Positions 1 through 9,466 are shown, counted from the stretch's first letter. The stretch is 64,000 bases of DNA from Gloeocapsopsis crepidinum LEGE 06123 (GCF_015207655.1 NZ_JADEWN010000012.1:29873-93872); one strand, 5' to 3'. Program-made: numbers and translations. Notes: generated by a model from the sequence alone, not told the origin.

Positions 1-132
1 TTCCAGTCGCGGTTGTTCTGGTGAAGCAGCAGAACTGCGATCGCTTAATGTTACCTCCCAACCTTGCCGTTTTAACAATCGTGCAGCGGCAATACCGGAT
101 TTTCCTAATCCGATGACATGAGCATTCGGCAT
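1..132 (-). CDS. murD: UDP-N-acetylmuramoylalanine--D-glutamate ligase, N-terminal fragment
   Basis: The reverse strand from the ATG at 132 reads [20 protein letters not shown] and stays open to the window edge (44 codons). The glycine-rich [15 protein letters not shown] stretch matches the N-terminal Rossmann-like domain of MurD, which adds D-glutamate to UDP-MurNAc-L-alanine in cytoplasmic peptidoglycan synthesis. The gene is cut only by the window, so nothing can be said about its catalytic domains. MurC is the main alternative, but the short N-terminus and the GLGKSG form favour MurD. Confidence 0.75.
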   Translation of the reverse strand, partial: MPNAHVIGLGKSGIAAARLLKRQGWEVTLSDRSSAASPEQPRLE

Positions 133-186
133 AAATTGAATGGTAATCCAAACTCAAGCAACCTTATCTTACAGTTTCTGTTGCAC

Positions 187-804
187 TCATTCTTCCCATG
201 CAGCTTGAAAAAAATCGCGTTCGCACAACATAGCATAGCGGTATGTTGAGTGTACTAAAGGTGTCATGCTGGTATAGCGATCGCATAAACTTTCTAACTG
301 CACAGCAAGTTGCTTAAACTCAGCACTACTATAAGTCCGAATCCATTCACTATAAGAATGTTCTGCAATGCCATTTTGAGCTAGCTGCTGTCCTAAAAAA
401 CCGTATAAAACCATACAAGGCGACATTGCTACCGCAATCAACCCAACATCGCTACCCCAAGCAGTTGCCAATAAAAAATCTGTATAACGCCGTGTTGCAG
501 GTTGTGGTTCTACATTGCGCAAGTCAACATCCCAAGCTGTTGCATAACTTTCGTGCAAACGCAGTTCTTCTAACACGCCATTCGCGAGATTATGAAAAAT
601 ACTGAATCCTTCCCAATCAGGTGCTTTTGCGGCTGCAATACTATAAGCACGGGCAAAAGCTTCTAAGAAAAAAGCATCTTGTCCTCCATAAAACGCAAAT
701 TTATGTCGTGCCAGCGTACCATTAGCAATACCTTGGACAAACGGATGTTCTAGACAAGCTTGAGCTAAATCCTGGTTTGCTTGCCACAATTGAGCAGATA
801 TCAT
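187..804 (-). CDS. tenA: TenA/thiaminase II family protein
   Basis: This 205-residue protein has the length and helical pattern of TenA, which hydrolyses aminopyrimidine thiamine-breakdown products in thiamine salvage. Cys130 in SPCMVLYGFLG sits where the TenA nucleophile lies, Asp43 is in the early GGQDAFF motif, and the C-terminus (CERDFFQAAWEE) carries the usual acidic residue. It lies 54 bases from murD on the same strand, with no obvious functional link. Substrate preference (aminopyrimidine or thiamine) cannot be read from sequence. The family call is firm. Confidence 0.85.
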   Translation of the reverse strand: MISAQLWQANQDLAQACLEHPFVQGIANGTLARHKFAFYGGQDAFFLEAFARAYSIAAAKAPDWEGFSIFHNLANGVLEELRLHESYATAWDVDLRNVEPQPATRRYTDFLLATAWGSDVGLIAVAMSPCMVLYGFLGQQLAQNGIAEHSYSEWIRTYSSAEFKQLAVQLESLCDRYTSMTPLVHSTYRYAMLCERDFFQAAWEE

Positions 805-837
805 AAAAAATATTAGGTAATAAACGTAACTGAAAAG

Positions 838-902
838 CTGGTAACTGGTAATCGGTCATTGGTAATTGGTCATTGGAAAGTATACCTATTACCTATTACC
901 AA
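838..902. repeat. Degenerate GGTAATTGG tandem/foldback repeat
   Basis: The gap between tenA and the pentapeptide gene contains about four imperfect copies of GGTAAYTGG/GGTCATTGG (838-876). These are followed by an opposite-orientation ACCTATTACCTATTACCAA arm (884-902). The two arms can fold back on each other. A related GGTAATTGG run occurs at about 52848-52876. This is the short degenerate repeat type common in cyanobacterial gaps, and no function is known. Confidence 0.6.
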
Positions 903-910
903 ACAACCAC

Positions 911-1675
911 TTAAAACAAAAATCTCAATAAAACAGAACCTACTGCTCCTAAAAAGTTCATAAAATTTGGTTTACTTTTTGGTAGAGATTCACTCGGAGG
1001 ATTTTCTAACTCGGTAATGAAGATTTGTGTTGTTTGTAACCCATCGTTATTAGCTTGCGCCGCAAAAAGTTTTTCGGCTTGTTTAGCATCTTGAAGCGCA
1101 CCAGGGCGATCGTAAAGTTGGTAACGCGCCACACCCCTTGCCAGATACGCCGCAGCATAATCAGGTTTAATACTTAATGCTTGATTGAAGTAAGCGATCG
1201 CACCTTCTGGATCTCCTTTCTTACCTTGCACGACACCCCAACCATAAAAATCTTCTGCATTCCCTATTTGCGGTGGTATCCCTACTGCACCTTGCAAATT
1301 AGCACCACCCAACTGCGCACCAGTTAAATTAGCATTTACTAAAAAAGTATCTCGTAAGTCAGCCGCACTTAAATCCGAACCACTCAAAATAGCACCACTT
1401 AAATTAGCGCCAAATAAACTTGTACCAACAAGATTTGCCCCAACCAGGTTTGCACCGCTAAGATTAGCACGGCTGAGATTAGCACCACTTAAATTAGCGC
1501 CACTCAAATTTGCACCCGCTAGATTAGCCAAAACCAAGCCAGCACCCTTCAAGTCACAGTTTTGGCACTCTTTTGTTGATAAAAGTTGTTGAATTTGCTC
1601 GGTATTAGCTGATGCAGGAAGTGTGACAGAAATTGCGAGCAGTGTAGTAATTGCTATAGGAGAAGCTTTCATCAA
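911..1675 (-). CDS. Exported pentapeptide-repeat protein with TPR-like region
   Basis: This 254-residue protein starts with a signal peptide (about residues 1-24, cut near ASANTE). A CQNCDL pair of cysteines follows near residue 37. Then come consecutive A(N/D)LXX pentapeptide repeats to about residue 130, which should form a right-handed quadrilateral helix. Residues about 143-210 hold a tetratricopeptide-like repeat (FYGWGVVQGKKGDPEGAIAY). The C-terminus is hydrophobic (FLGAVGSVLLRFLF). Such fusions are common in cyanobacteria and probably work in the periplasm or thylakoid lumen as scaffolds. The specific role is unknown. Confidence 0.85.
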   Translation of the reverse strand: MMKASPIAITTLLAISVTLPASANTEQIQQLLSTKECQNCDLKGAGLVLANLAGANLSGANLSGANLSRANLSGANLVGANLVGTSLFGANLSGAILSGSDLSAADLRDTFLVNANLTGAQLGGANLQGAVGIPPQIGNAEDFYGWGVVQGKKGDPEGAIAYFNQALSIKPDYAAAYLARGVARYQLYDRPGALQDAKQAEKLFAAQANNDGLQTTQIFITELENPPSESLPKSKPNFMNFLGAVGSVLLRFLF

Positions 1676-2091
1676 AATTGGGATGGCAGAGATTAACTAT
1701 GCGGCTTGAGAGTTATCAAACACGCAACAACTGTAGAGTAATTTTTCTAAGCTTAATGTATCAGTTAAAAAATTGGTGTAAAAACCGTGCAAATGCGGAG
1801 ACAAAGGTGCTAAATCAATTGCAATAGCCCAGTTTTTCTACTTATATTATTTTAAATTAGGATACCTAGCAACTAAAGTTGCAGCTTGGCAGACAAATTC
1901 CAGATGGTGCATAGACTAATTGAGCAGAGTTACTTTAGGTACAGAAGAGAATAAAGAATTACAAATGTTCCGAATTGGTATTGCCTTTCTTGGTCAAGCA
2001 CTGCGGTAGTCTAGATCAAGTGATTTAATTCTATGCTGCTACAACGCAACGCGCTGTCAGACATTTAAATTTTGAATTTTGAACTGCTTAT
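1676..2091. other. Intergenic gap upstream of hemC
   Basis: These 416 bases separate the divergent pentapeptide gene and hemC. They are AT-rich, with no ORF or tRNA and no strong dyad that I can support. Both gene promoters must lie here, but I cannot place a convincing -35/-10 pair. The last 30 bases before hemC carry a TTTGAATTTTGAAC run of the dispersed-repeat type and no Shine-Dalgarno sequence. Confidence 0.5.
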
Positions 2092-3072
2092 ATGTCCCCC
2101 AACGCTTCTCCCACAGTTTCAACTTCTACTCGCACAATCCGTATTGGTTCGCGTAAAAGTCAACTTGCGCTAGTACAGACTTATTGGGTGCAAGAACAAC
2201 TACAAAAAGCCTTTCCCGATCGCACCTTTGAAGTTCACACGATGTCTACTCAAGGTGACAAAATTTTGGATGTAGCTCTTGCTAAAATTGGTGATAAAGG
2301 ATTATTTACCAAAGAACTCGAAGTCGGAATGCTACAGCATGAAATTGATTTTGCGGTGCATTCGCTCAAAGACTTGCCGACGAACTTGCCTGAAGGCTTA
2401 ATGCTAGGGGTTGTCACTGAACGTGAAGATCCCGCTGATGCATTAGTTGTACATGAAAAGCATAAAGATAAACAAATCGATACATTACCCGCAGGCGCAG
2501 TTGTTGGAACTTCTTCTTTACGACGTTTAGCACAGTTGCGCCATCACTTCCCGCATCTAACTTTTAAAGATATCCGAGGCAACTTAAATACTCGTTTAGC
2601 CAAACTCGATGCAGGCGAATATGACGCAATTATTTTAGCCGTAGCAGGGTTACGACGTTTAGGAATGGGCGATCGCATTCACCAAATTTTACCCGCAGAA
2701 GTTTCGCTACACGCTGTTGGACAAGGTGCGCTAGGCATTGAATGTCGTATTGATGATACTGAAGTGTTGTCCTTAATTAAGGCAATTGAACACGTACCCA
2801 CACGCGATCGCACATTAGCCGAACGAGCCTTTCTCCGCTCTCTCGAAGGCGGTTGTCAAGTCCCTATCGGTGTCAACACTCAACTCGACGGCGATACTTT
2901 AACACTAACAGGTATAGTTGCAAGTGTAGACGGCACAAAGTTTGTCAAAGACACCGTAACAGGTAGCGCCAGCACTGCCGAACAACTAGGAACTGAATTA
3001 GCCCAACGCCTTCGTCAACAAGGTGCACAAGAAATCTTAGAAGAGATCTTCCAAACCGTGCAACGCGGATGA
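2092..3072 (+). CDS. hemC: Hydroxymethylbilane synthase (porphobilinogen deaminase)
   Basis: HemC condenses four porphobilinogen molecules into hydroxymethylbilane on the way to heme and chlorophyll. The 326-residue protein begins with the [14 protein letters not shown] motif and has HSLKDLPT (catalytic Asp94) and the [24 protein letters not shown] substrate-binding arginines. Cys255 in [10 protein letters not shown] anchors the dipyrromethane cofactor. The length is normal. A dispersed repeat begins six bases after the stop. Confidence 0.97.
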   Translation: MSPNASPTVSTSTRTIRIGSRKSQLALVQTYWVQEQLQKAFPDRTFEVHTMSTQGDKILDVALAKIGDKGLFTKELEVGMLQHEIDFAVHSLKDLPTNLPEGLMLGVVTEREDPADALVVHEKHKDKQIDTLPAGAVVGTSSLRRLAQLRHHFPHLTFKDIRGNLNTRLAKLDAGEYDAIILAVAGLRRLGMGDRIHQILPAEVSLHAVGQGALGIECRIDDTEVLSLIKAIEHVPTRDRTLAERAFLRSLEGGCQVPIGVNTQLDGDTLTLTGIVASVDGTKFVKDTVTGSASTAEQLGTELAQRLRQQGAQEILEEIFQTVQRG

Positions 3073-3077
3073 AGAAA

Positions 3078-3220
3078 GCAGGGGAGACTAGGAGTTATGA
3101 GTTCTCAGTGTTGAGTGTTGAGTTAAACAGGAGTATTCAGCTAATCGTACGAAGGTTGTGTATTCTTCAATTCAAAATTCAAAACTCAAAACTAACCACT
3201 CGCCCCACACTCCTCACCCC
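3078..3220. repeat. Dispersed foldback repeat, copy A
   Basis: The left arm (GCAGGGGAGACTAGGAGTTA onward, then GTTGAGTGTTGAGTT) and the right arm (TTCAAAATTCAAAACTCAAA, then CCACTCGCCCC) are imperfect inverted repeats around a variable centre. The reverse complement of the element at 55208-55405 has the same arms, and a shorter relative lies at 10718-10813. A 60-codon ORF through this copy is a by-product of the repeat. Confidence 0.6.
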
Positions 3221-3288
3221 TTACATTTATTACCCTTGCCCGTTATCATGATCTCGACGCAATACAAATAGGGGACATAGAAATTAAA

Positions 3289-4737
3289 ATGCGAATTCTG
3301 TTTGTTGCCGCAGAAGCAGCCCCCATCGCCAAAGTCGGTGGAATGGGAGACGTTGTTGGTGCTTTACCCAAAGTGTTAAGAGCAATGGGGCATGATGTTC
3401 GGATATTTATGCCATACTATGGCTTCTTGCCCGACAAAATGGAGATTCCTAAAGATCCAGTTTGGCATGGTAATGCGATGTTTCAGTCATTCGCAGTTTA
3501 CGAATCTGTCCTTCCTGGTACCGATGTCCCCTTGTACCTATTTGGACATCCAACGTTTTCACCCCGTCGCATTTATTCTGGAGAAGATGAAGACTGGAGG
3601 TTTACATTCTTTGCTAACGGTGCAGCGGAATTTGCTTGGAACTATTGGAAGCCTGAAATTATTCACTGTCACGACTGGCATACTGGGATGATTCCTGTGT
3701 GGATGCATCAATCTCCAGATATCTCGACAGTGTTTACTATTCATAACTTAGCGTATCAAGGACCGTGGCGCTGGTACTTAGAAAAAATTACTTGGTGTCC
3801 GTGGTATATGCAAGGACACAACACGATGGCAGCTGCCGTACAATATGCCGATCGCGTCACGACAGTTTCTCCTACCTACGCGCAGCAGATTCAGACAGTT
3901 GAGTATGGTGAAACGTTAGAAGGCTTGTTGTCGTTTATTAGTGGTAAGCTATCTGGCATCATCAATGGCATTGATACCGAAGTTTACGATCCAGTCACCG
4001 ATAAATACATTGCTCAAACATTTACCACTGATACATTAGACCAGCGCAAGGCAAATAAAGTCGCAATACAAGAAGAAGTCGGTTTAGAAGTTAATTCGGG
4101 TGCTTTTTTAATTGGTATCGTTACGCGGTTAGTCGAACAAAAAGGTATCGATTTGATTTTACAAACGCTCGATCGGTTCTTGGCTTATACTGATACTCAG
4201 ATTGTCCTACTAGGAACAGGCGATCGCTATTACGAAAGTCAATTGTGGCAAATGGCGTCACGTTTTCCTGGTCGGATGGCAACCTATTTACTCTATAACG
4301 ATGCTCTAGCACGACGCATTTACGCTGGTAGTGATGCGTTCTTGATGCCAAGTCGTTTTGAACCTTGCGGTATTAGCCAGATGCTTGCGCTTCGTTATGG
4401 CTGTGTGCCAATTGTGCGCCGTACAGGTGGCTTAGTTGATACCGTATCGCACCACGATCCTATTAACCATGCAGGTACAGGCTATTGCTTTGACCGTTAC
4501 GAACCTCTAGACCTTTATACGTGTATGGTACGAGCTTGGGAAAGCTTCCGCTATAAAGAATACTGGCAAGCCCTACAACAACGTGGAATGAGCCAAGATT
4601 TCAGTTGGACAACATCTGCAAAAGATTACATCAAGTTGTATAAATCAATGCTTGGTTTGCCAGAGGAGGAAGTCATTGAACCAGATACTAAAGATTCTGA
4701 CTCCAAAGAAGAATTAGCTTCTGTTGCTGCGGAATAA
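3289..4737 (+). CDS. glgA: Glycogen synthase (ADP-glucose, GT5)
   Basis: GlgA transfers glucose from ADP-glucose to the growing alpha-1,4-glucan. The 482-residue protein has the N-terminal [13 protein letters not shown] motif that binds ADP-glucose, [12 protein letters not shown] and TIHNLAYQG in the first Rossmann domain. In the second domain it has [11 protein letters not shown] and the acidic-loop [11 protein letters not shown] motif. The acidic C-terminal tail is unremarkable. Cyanobacteria often have two GlgA copies, and I cannot tell which isoform this is. Confidence 0.96.
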   Translation: MRILFVAAEAAPIAKVGGMGDVVGALPKVLRAMGHDVRIFMPYYGFLPDKMEIPKDPVWHGNAMFQSFAVYESVLPGTDVPLYLFGHPTFSPRRIYSGEDEDWRFTFFANGAAEFAWNYWKPEIIHCHDWHTGMIPVWMHQSPDISTVFTIHNLAYQGPWRWYLEKITWCPWYMQGHNTMAAAVQYADRVTTVSPTYAQQIQTVEYGETLEGLLSFISGKLSGIINGIDTEVYDPVTDKYIAQTFTTDTLDQRKANKVAIQEEVGLEVNSGAFLIGIVTRLVEQKGIDLILQTLDRFLAYTDTQIVLLGTGDRYYESQLWQMASRFPGRMATYLLYNDALARRIYAGSDAFLMPSRFEPCGISQMLALRYGCVPIVRRTGGLVDTVSHHDPINHAGTGYCFDRYEPLDLYTCMVRAWESFRYKEYWQALQQRGMSQDFSWTTSAKDYIKLYKSMLGLPEEEVIEPDTKDSDSKEELASVAAE

Positions 4738-4744
4738 AAGCTTG

Positions 4745-4791
4745 GCGAATGAATTCGCTGCTAGAAAAACTAAGTCCACCTGCGTGGACTT
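4745..4791. repeat. REP-like paired hairpin repeat, copy 1
   Basis: The palindrome GCGAATGAATTCGC (4745-4758) is followed 13 bases later by a perfect hairpin, AAGTCCAC-CTGC-GTGGACTT (4772-4791). The same pair of modules occurs in inverted orientation at 14087-14205, and the second module recurs at 50865-50893. The pattern fits cyanobacterial REP/MITE elements mobilised in trans by IS200/IS605-type transposases. That assignment is inference. The rest of the gap to 4953 shows nothing recognisable. Confidence 0.6.
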
Positions 4792-4953
4792 ATCAACAAA
4801 ACTCGCACTTAAGAGTGTCCACTCGTCAGGCTTTGATTTGGAGTTGGGGAACCTCCGCACCGCAGTGGTTCCCGCGCGTGAGAGCAACTGGCGTGGATTT
4901 AGGGGCTAGAGAGGCTACAGTTACTTAACGATTTAACCTGGATTAGCTAATGG

Positions 4954-6312
4954 CTAATTAAACACAGGCAATCCTGCTAGCGCCATCGCGACTTCTTCAG
5001 CATTGTATTCCGTATCGCGGAGTAACCCAGCTTGGTAATCCATATAAGCTTGCATATCAAAATGACCGTGACCGCAGAGATTGAATAAAATAGTTTTACT
5101 CGTTCCTTCCTCTTTACAGCGCAACGCTTCATCAATCGCAGCTTTTACCGCATGATTCGCTTCAGGTGCAGGAAGAATACCCTCAACCCTTGCAAATGTA
5201 AGCCCCGCAGCAAAACAACTAAGTTGTGGTTCTGCACGAGTTTCAATTAGTCCTAATTCGACAACATGACTCAGTAAGGGAGCCATGCCATGATACCGCA
5301 ATCCGCCAGCATGAACGCCTTCGGGCATAAAAGAATTACCTAAGGTGTGCATTTTTACCAAGGGAGTTAGATGCGCTGTGTCGCCAAAATCATAGGTGTA
5401 TTTACCCTTGGTGAGTGTCGGACAAGCTGCTGGTTCGACTGCAACAAATCTGATATTATTTTGCTCGCCGCGTAGCTTTGCCCCGATAAATGGAAAAGCG
5501 ATTCCTGCAAAGTTACTTCCACCACCCGTACAGCCGACAACAATATCAGGATAGTCTCCAGCTTGTTCTAACTGGGCGATCGCTTCATACCCAATAACAG
5601 TTTGATGAAGTAGTACGTGATTCAGGACGCTACCTAAAGCATATTTTGTTTGCCGATCCTGTACAGCTTCCACAGCTTCACTAATCGCAATCCCCAAACT
5701 ACCGTTGCTTTCAGGATACTGCGCGAGAATTTTTCTACCTGCTGCTGTTTCTTCACTAGGACTTGCAATGACTTTGGCACCATAAGCCTCCATCAACGCC
5801 CGCCGATAAGGTTTTTGTTGGTAGCTGACTTTCACCATATACACCACTACCTCTAACCCAAATAACGCCCCAGCAAAAGCCAGCGACGATCCCCACTGTC
5901 CTGCACCGGTTTCGGTTGTTAAACGTTTGACTCCGGCTTGTTTGTTGTAGTATGCCTGCGCGACTGCTGTATTCGGTTTATGGCTACCCGTAGGGCTAAC
6001 ACCTTCGTATTTGTAATAAATTTTGGCAGGAGTATCGAGGGCTTGTTCTAAACGTCGGGCGCGATAAAGTGGTGTTGGTCGCCATTGACGATAAATCGAT
6101 TGCACTTGTTCAGGAATCTCGATCCAACGTTCTTGACTCACTTCCTGCACGATTAACTCCATCGGAAACAGAGGTTCAAGATCGCTAGGAGTAATTGGCT
6201 GCCCTGTTCCAGGATGTAAAACAGGTGGCATTGAAGTCGGTAAATCAGCTTGAATGTTGTACCAAGCTGTCGGCATTTGGTCTTCTGTAAGCGTATATTT
6301 AATTGTTTCCAT
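4954..6312 (-). CDS. trpB2: TrpB-like PLP-dependent tryptophan synthase beta subunit (TrpB2 type)
   Basis: From the METIKYTL start the protein has 452 residues, longer than classical TrpB (about 400) and typical of the TrpB2 group. The PLP lysine is K112 in [10 protein letters not shown], and [10 protein letters not shown] is the phosphate-binding loop. TrpB2 makes tryptophan from indole and serine, often without a tight TrpA partner, and no trpA is nearby. An in-frame codon 15 positions upstream is possible, but it would lie above the TATAAT at 6340-6345, so the 6312 start is preferred. Confidence 0.9.
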   Translation of the reverse strand: METIKYTLTEDQMPTAWYNIQADLPTSMPPVLHPGTGQPITPSDLEPLFPMELIVQEVSQERWIEIPEQVQSIYRQWRPTPLYRARRLEQALDTPAKIYYKYEGVSPTGSHKPNTAVAQAYYNKQAGVKRLTTETGAGQWGSSLAFAGALFGLEVVVYMVKVSYQQKPYRRALMEAYGAKVIASPSEETAAGRKILAQYPESNGSLGIAISEAVEAVQDRQTKYALGSVLNHVLLHQTVIGYEAIAQLEQAGDYPDIVVGCTGGGSNFAGIAFPFIGAKLRGEQNNIRFVAVEPAACPTLTKGKYTYDFGDTAHLTPLVKMHTLGNSFMPEGVHAGGLRYHGMAPLLSHVVELGLIETRAEPQLSCFAAGLTFARVEGILPAPEANHAVKAAIDEALRCKEEGTSKTILFNLCGHGHFDMQAYMDYQAGLLRDTEYNAEEVAMALAGLPVFN

Positions 6313-6339
6313 TAGTGGTTTTGTGGTAAGAAGCCACAC

Positions 6340-6345
6340 ATTATA
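6340..6345 (-). promoter_or_regulatory. Candidate -10 element of the trpB-like gene
   Basis: Reverse-strand TATAAT lies 27 bases before the preferred ATG. The -35 region is weak (TTAGAT, 18-base spacer). Its position supports the shorter METI start, because transcription would begin about 7 bases downstream. Confidence 0.5.
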
Positions 6346-6449
6346 TCGGAAACGCACTTAATAATCTAAGAAGGTTTCACATTTGGTGAAGCGCGATCGC
6401 ACTTTGGCATTTTAAGAGAAGCTTGAGCAAAAGCTGTGGTTTCTAGCCG

Positions 6450-6764
6450 CTAAGCTGATGTTTTAAATTCACTAACCGTAGCTATAGATTCTAATATTTT
6501 AGATTCTTTTTTTTGAGCATCGTACAAGTTACAAGCTGTTTGGAGATTAAGCCAGAACTCTACAGAAGTACCAAAAAATTTAGCAAGTCTTAGCGCTGTA
6601 CTTTCTGATATACCTCGCTTTTCATTGACAATTTCATTGATTCTTTGATAAGACATCTTCAGCTGATTTGCCAATTCTTGTTGGGTGATGCCCATAGGGA
6701 TAAGAAACTCTTCTTTGAGAATTTCTCCTGGATGGGTAGGTGGGCGGTTTGCAGGAATACGCAT
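6450..6764 (-). CDS. higA: HigA-type antitoxin, XRE-family HTH
   Basis: This 104-residue protein has the HigA signature PTHPGEILKEEFL followed by a helix-turn-helix (ITQQELANQLKMSYQRINEIVNE) and the SVEFWLNLQTACNLYDA tail. HigA antitoxins bind and neutralise HigB and repress their own operon. The toxin gene lies upstream on the same strand, in the usual higB-higA order, with 23 bases between the restored toxin stop and this ATG. The antitoxin looks intact while the toxin is frameshifted. Confidence 0.93.
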   Translation of the reverse strand: MRIPANRPPTHPGEILKEEFLIPMGITQQELANQLKMSYQRINEIVNEKRGISESTALRLAKFFGTSVEFWLNLQTACNLYDAQKKESKILESIATVSEFKTSA

Positions 6765-6787
6765 AAGTTGTTCTCTCGTTTTGCCAA

Positions 6788-7082
6788 TTAGTGATAATCT
6801 ACTATTTCAACTTCCTCAGCGCCTTGTTCAGTCCAAACAAAGCAGATGCGGTACTGGATCATTAATTCTGATACTATGCTGTCCAAGGCGATCGCCACTC
6901 AGGGATTCTAAGTAGTTTTTTGGCAGAACCCTTAAATCATTCAGATTCGCAGCAGCATCTATTGCATCTAGTTTCCACCTTGCTACTGCTAACAAATTTT
7001 GAGGGCAGACTTTTCTAGCTTTCTTTGTGTCTAACCCGTCAAACACATCCTTTGTGCCTTCGTCTTTAAAGCTTAATATCAT
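6788..7082 (-). pseudogene. higB: HigB toxin, RelE superfamily, frameshifted
   Basis: The intact frame runs from 7082 to HSIRIND and then drifts into PVPHLLCLD and a stop at 6828. Removing one of the paired G bases at 6856-6857 (plus strand) restores NDQYRICFVWTEQGAEEVE and then IVDYH with a stop at 6788. That is the normal HigB C-terminus, giving a protein of about 97 residues. HigB is a ribosome-dependent mRNA endonuclease whose C-terminal strand is needed for activity. One-base insertion is seen directly; inactivity is inferred, and a sequencing error remains possible. Confidence 0.9.
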
Positions 7083-7140
7083 GTATTACATTAACACGGA
7101 TACCATGCTAACGCAGTGAGCTAAGCTTCTACAATCCGTA

Positions 7141-7683
7141 TCAAACCCGTTCAAGAGACTGGTGTGGTTTTTGTGGCAGTTCAACTTGGATTGTGTCGCC
7201 AGGTATTACCACGCCACCGATGACAACAATGCCCATGACTCCGGCTTTACGAATAAGTTTGCCATGTTCGTTGCGTCCTAGAACCGCAGCCATTAATCCC
7301 GCCTGAAATTGCTCTAACTGCGCGCAAGGATTTCGCAAACCCGTCAATTGAACCACTGCTGTATTACCCAAGTACAGCCGTGTATCCACTGGTAAAGCAA
7401 GCAGATTGATACCGCGTGTCGTAATATTCTCTCCCATTTGTCCGGCTGATACAACAAAGCCAGCAGCTTGCAATTCGTCGTGTAGTTCAGCATGAATTAA
7501 GTGAACTTGGCGTAAATTAGGTTGAGTTGGATCAACTGCCACTCGCGATCGATGCTTGATCGTCTTGCCCATGTGTGAATCACCTTCGACACCAAACCCT
7601 GCTAGCAGCTGAATACTTTCCTGATTTTGCTTGCTGAAAGTATGTGTTGCACTGCGGCTGACTGCTAACACTACACCATCCAT
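7141..7683 (-). CDS. MOSC-domain protein
   Basis: This 180-residue stand-alone MOSC domain has GVEGDSHMGKTIKHRSR near residue 31, GENITTRGI near residue 85 and the conserved Cys120 in LTGLRNPCAQLEQF. MOSC proteins use this cysteine to handle molybdenum-cofactor-bound sulfur or N-hydroxylated substrates (YiiM/YuaD type). No molybdoenzyme partner is visible here, so the substrate is unknown. It sits between the HigBA remnant and a Uma2 gene on the same strand. Confidence 0.88.
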   Translation of the reverse strand: MDGVVLAVSRSATHTFSKQNQESIQLLAGFGVEGDSHMGKTIKHRSRVAVDPTQPNLRQVHLIHAELHDELQAAGFVVSAGQMGENITTRGINLLALPVDTRLYLGNTAVVQLTGLRNPCAQLEQFQAGLMAAVLGRNEHGKLIRKAGVMGIVVIGGVVIPGDTIQVELPQKPHQSLERV

Positions 7684-7789
7684 TTCTACACAACCTCATT
7701 GGTTCTTGATCGCAGCTTATACTCGATCTCTTTTTTTTGTAATTTCCTTCCCTAGCGGAGTGTGTTCTAATATTACTGCGTTGGATTAC

Positions 7790-8350
7790 TCACAGTAACC
7801 AATCAAACAATGCTTTCACCGATAAACTAAAATCTTGGGCAAATGCTGGCATAGGTAGATGAATCTCTGGTTTATCAAAAACATCTGTCGGTTGATCAGA
7901 TCGATAAACAAACACCGATCGCTCTTGAGGATCGATTAACCAACCCATCTGCGTGTTATGTTTCAGACAGTGCAAAAGATTCTTTGTGACTTTCGTTTGA
8001 CTTTGATCTGGTGACAAAATTTCAATTACCCAATCTGGTGCGATCGCAAACACACTAGCAACTCCACCATCTTCCTTGCGTGGAATTCGATTCCAGGTAA
8101 ACACTGCAATATCTGGAACAATCGAGCGATCGCCAAAAGTACAACGCAGTTCAGAAAATGCTCTAGCAACACGTCGCGGCTTGAGTGCTGCATTAATTGC
8201 AGTTGACAACTCAGTTTGAATCGCGCTATGTTCTCCCTGCGGCATTGGCTTTTGAACAACTTGCCTATTAATATATTCGCTAGCAGGTTCTGTTTCTGGC
8301 AGTTGAAGGAACTCTGCTAGTGTCAAAGCTTTATTTGGTGTTTGTACCAT
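7790..8350 (-). CDS. Uma2 family putative restriction-endonuclease-fold protein
   Basis: The 186-residue protein matches the Uma2/DUF820 family that is greatly expanded in cyanobacteria. VPDIAVF (Asp80), WVIEILSPDQSQTKVTKN and MGWLIDP form the PD-(D/E)xK-like core. An upstream GTG at 8377 would extend it by nine codons, but the ATG at 8350 has AGGTGA seven bases before it and gives the usual N-terminus (LTLAEFLQLPE). The function of the family is unproven; mobile-element or defence roles have been proposed. Confidence 0.88.
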   Translation of the reverse strand: MVQTPNKALTLAEFLQLPETEPASEYINRQVVQKPMPQGEHSAIQTELSTAINAALKPRRVARAFSELRCTFGDRSIVPDIAVFTWNRIPRKEDGGVASVFAIAPDWVIEILSPDQSQTKVTKNLLHCLKHNTQMGWLIDPQERSVFVYRSDQPTDVFDKPEIHLPMPAFAQDFSLSVKALFDWLL

Positions 8351-8380
8351 ACAGATCACCTGCGATTGCCACCACACCTC

Positions 8381-9169
8381 CTAGCTTAATTGAGTCACAA
8401 CTTGATTTACTTTTGGTCTACCAAAACGTTCCCACGCATTCCCACCGCGTAAGAATAACTCCATCCATCGTACTGGCTTACCGTCATTTCCTTGCCAACC
8501 GGAACTCCCTGGTGCAAAAGCTAAAGTACCTTCAGGAACTCTAAAACTGCCATCAGAATAGACCGCGTCACTTACAACATCGCCGACGCGAATGATAACT
8601 TTATCTTCTGGATTGAGATTGACACTAGACGCAGGAATTGTAGTTTTAATATTACCGTAGCCATCAATCCACGCAACGCGATCGCTTGGTGCATCAGGAA
8701 TTTGCTCAGAACTTATCTCATCTCCCAAAAGGCTGAAATCATTTTGAGCGATCGCTGCTGCGGCTTGCGGAAAGACGTCTCGCGAACGAAACTGCGATCC
8801 TCCACGCGAAACCTTGACTATTTGAACAACTTGTGAATGATTCTTGATAAAAGATAGTGTATATCCAGCATTAACACCGACAACTTTCACCCCATTTTCT
8901 AGCAAGGCATAAGTTAACCCTTCCCCTTCATTGTCTAATCTTGGTTCAGACTTGTCTTGACGAGGTGCGCAATTATGATAAACTAAACGTTCTTGTGGAC
9001 CAGGATTAAGACCAAGTTGCGCTACCCAAAACCCAGTAGCTAAGGTGCTAAAGGGAGGAACAGACAATAAGCTAACTTGCGCTTTGGGTAAAGCTAACAA
9101 TAAACGTTGAGTTACTTCAGCAAAAGCTGGATCGCCGTTTCCGTAATCTGCAATTAAGCTAATGAGCAT
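8381..9169 (-). CDS. SAM hydroxide adenosyltransferase family protein (DUF62)
   Basis: The 262-residue protein starts with LISLIADYGNGDPAFAEVTQ, the Asp-containing SAM-binding opening of the DUF62/chlorinase-like family. It ends with the second domain (VAWIDGYGNIKTTIP, PEGTLAFAPGSSGW). Members hydrolyse S-adenosylmethionine to adenosine and methionine. It lies 30 bases upstream of the Uma2 start on the same strand, so the two may be cotranscribed. A chlorinase/fluorinase role is unlikely outside actinomycetes. Confidence 0.82.
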   Translation of the reverse strand: MLISLIADYGNGDPAFAEVTQRLLLALPKAQVSLLSVPPFSTLATGFWVAQLGLNPGPQERLVYHNCAPRQDKSEPRLDNEGEGLTYALLENGVKVVGVNAGYTLSFIKNHSQVVQIVKVSRGGSQFRSRDVFPQAAAAIAQNDFSLLGDEISSEQIPDAPSDRVAWIDGYGNIKTTIPASSVNLNPEDKVIIRVGDVVSDAVYSDGSFRVPEGTLAFAPGSSGWQGNDGKPVRWMELFLRGGNAWERFGRPKVNQVVTQLS

Positions 9170-9466
9170 AACGCCAGTTCATAGAGGCATGATTAGTCTA
9201 GACGATATTGCCTCATGTTTAAACTTATTTTCTAGAGTTCTTTAGCTTTGGTGACAATCAAGGCGTTCTACTTAGCAAAAATCAGAGCTATTACTTGAGA
9301 AGAGCTACAACCTAAGATAGAGCTTGTTAGCAATTTCTCGCTCAAGCGATCGCAATTATCCCTAATCTCTATCTCTTAAATTCTTTCTTTCGCTGGATCG
9401 TTGCTGAAATATTAAGACTTAAAATCGATTTACAAAACACGTCTTCATGGCTTGGTATCAATGAAT

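Noticed and set aside
3195..3215. Possible Yfr1 small-RNA motif (ACTCCTCAC)
   Set aside because: The text belongs to the CTCACCCC repeat type and lacks the flanking stems of Yfr1.
3069..3251. 60-codon plus-strand ORF after hemC
   Set aside because: It runs through the dispersed foldback repeat and reads as simple repeat translation ([12 protein letters not shown]), with no family resemblance.
6828..7082. Programmed frameshift in higB
   Set aside because: No slippery heptamer or stimulatory stem is visible at the GG site; simple mutation or a read error is more likely.
8381..9169. SAM-dependent chlorinase or fluorinase
   Set aside because: The fold family includes these enzymes, but the genomic context and bacterial distribution favour the ordinary SAM hydrolase.
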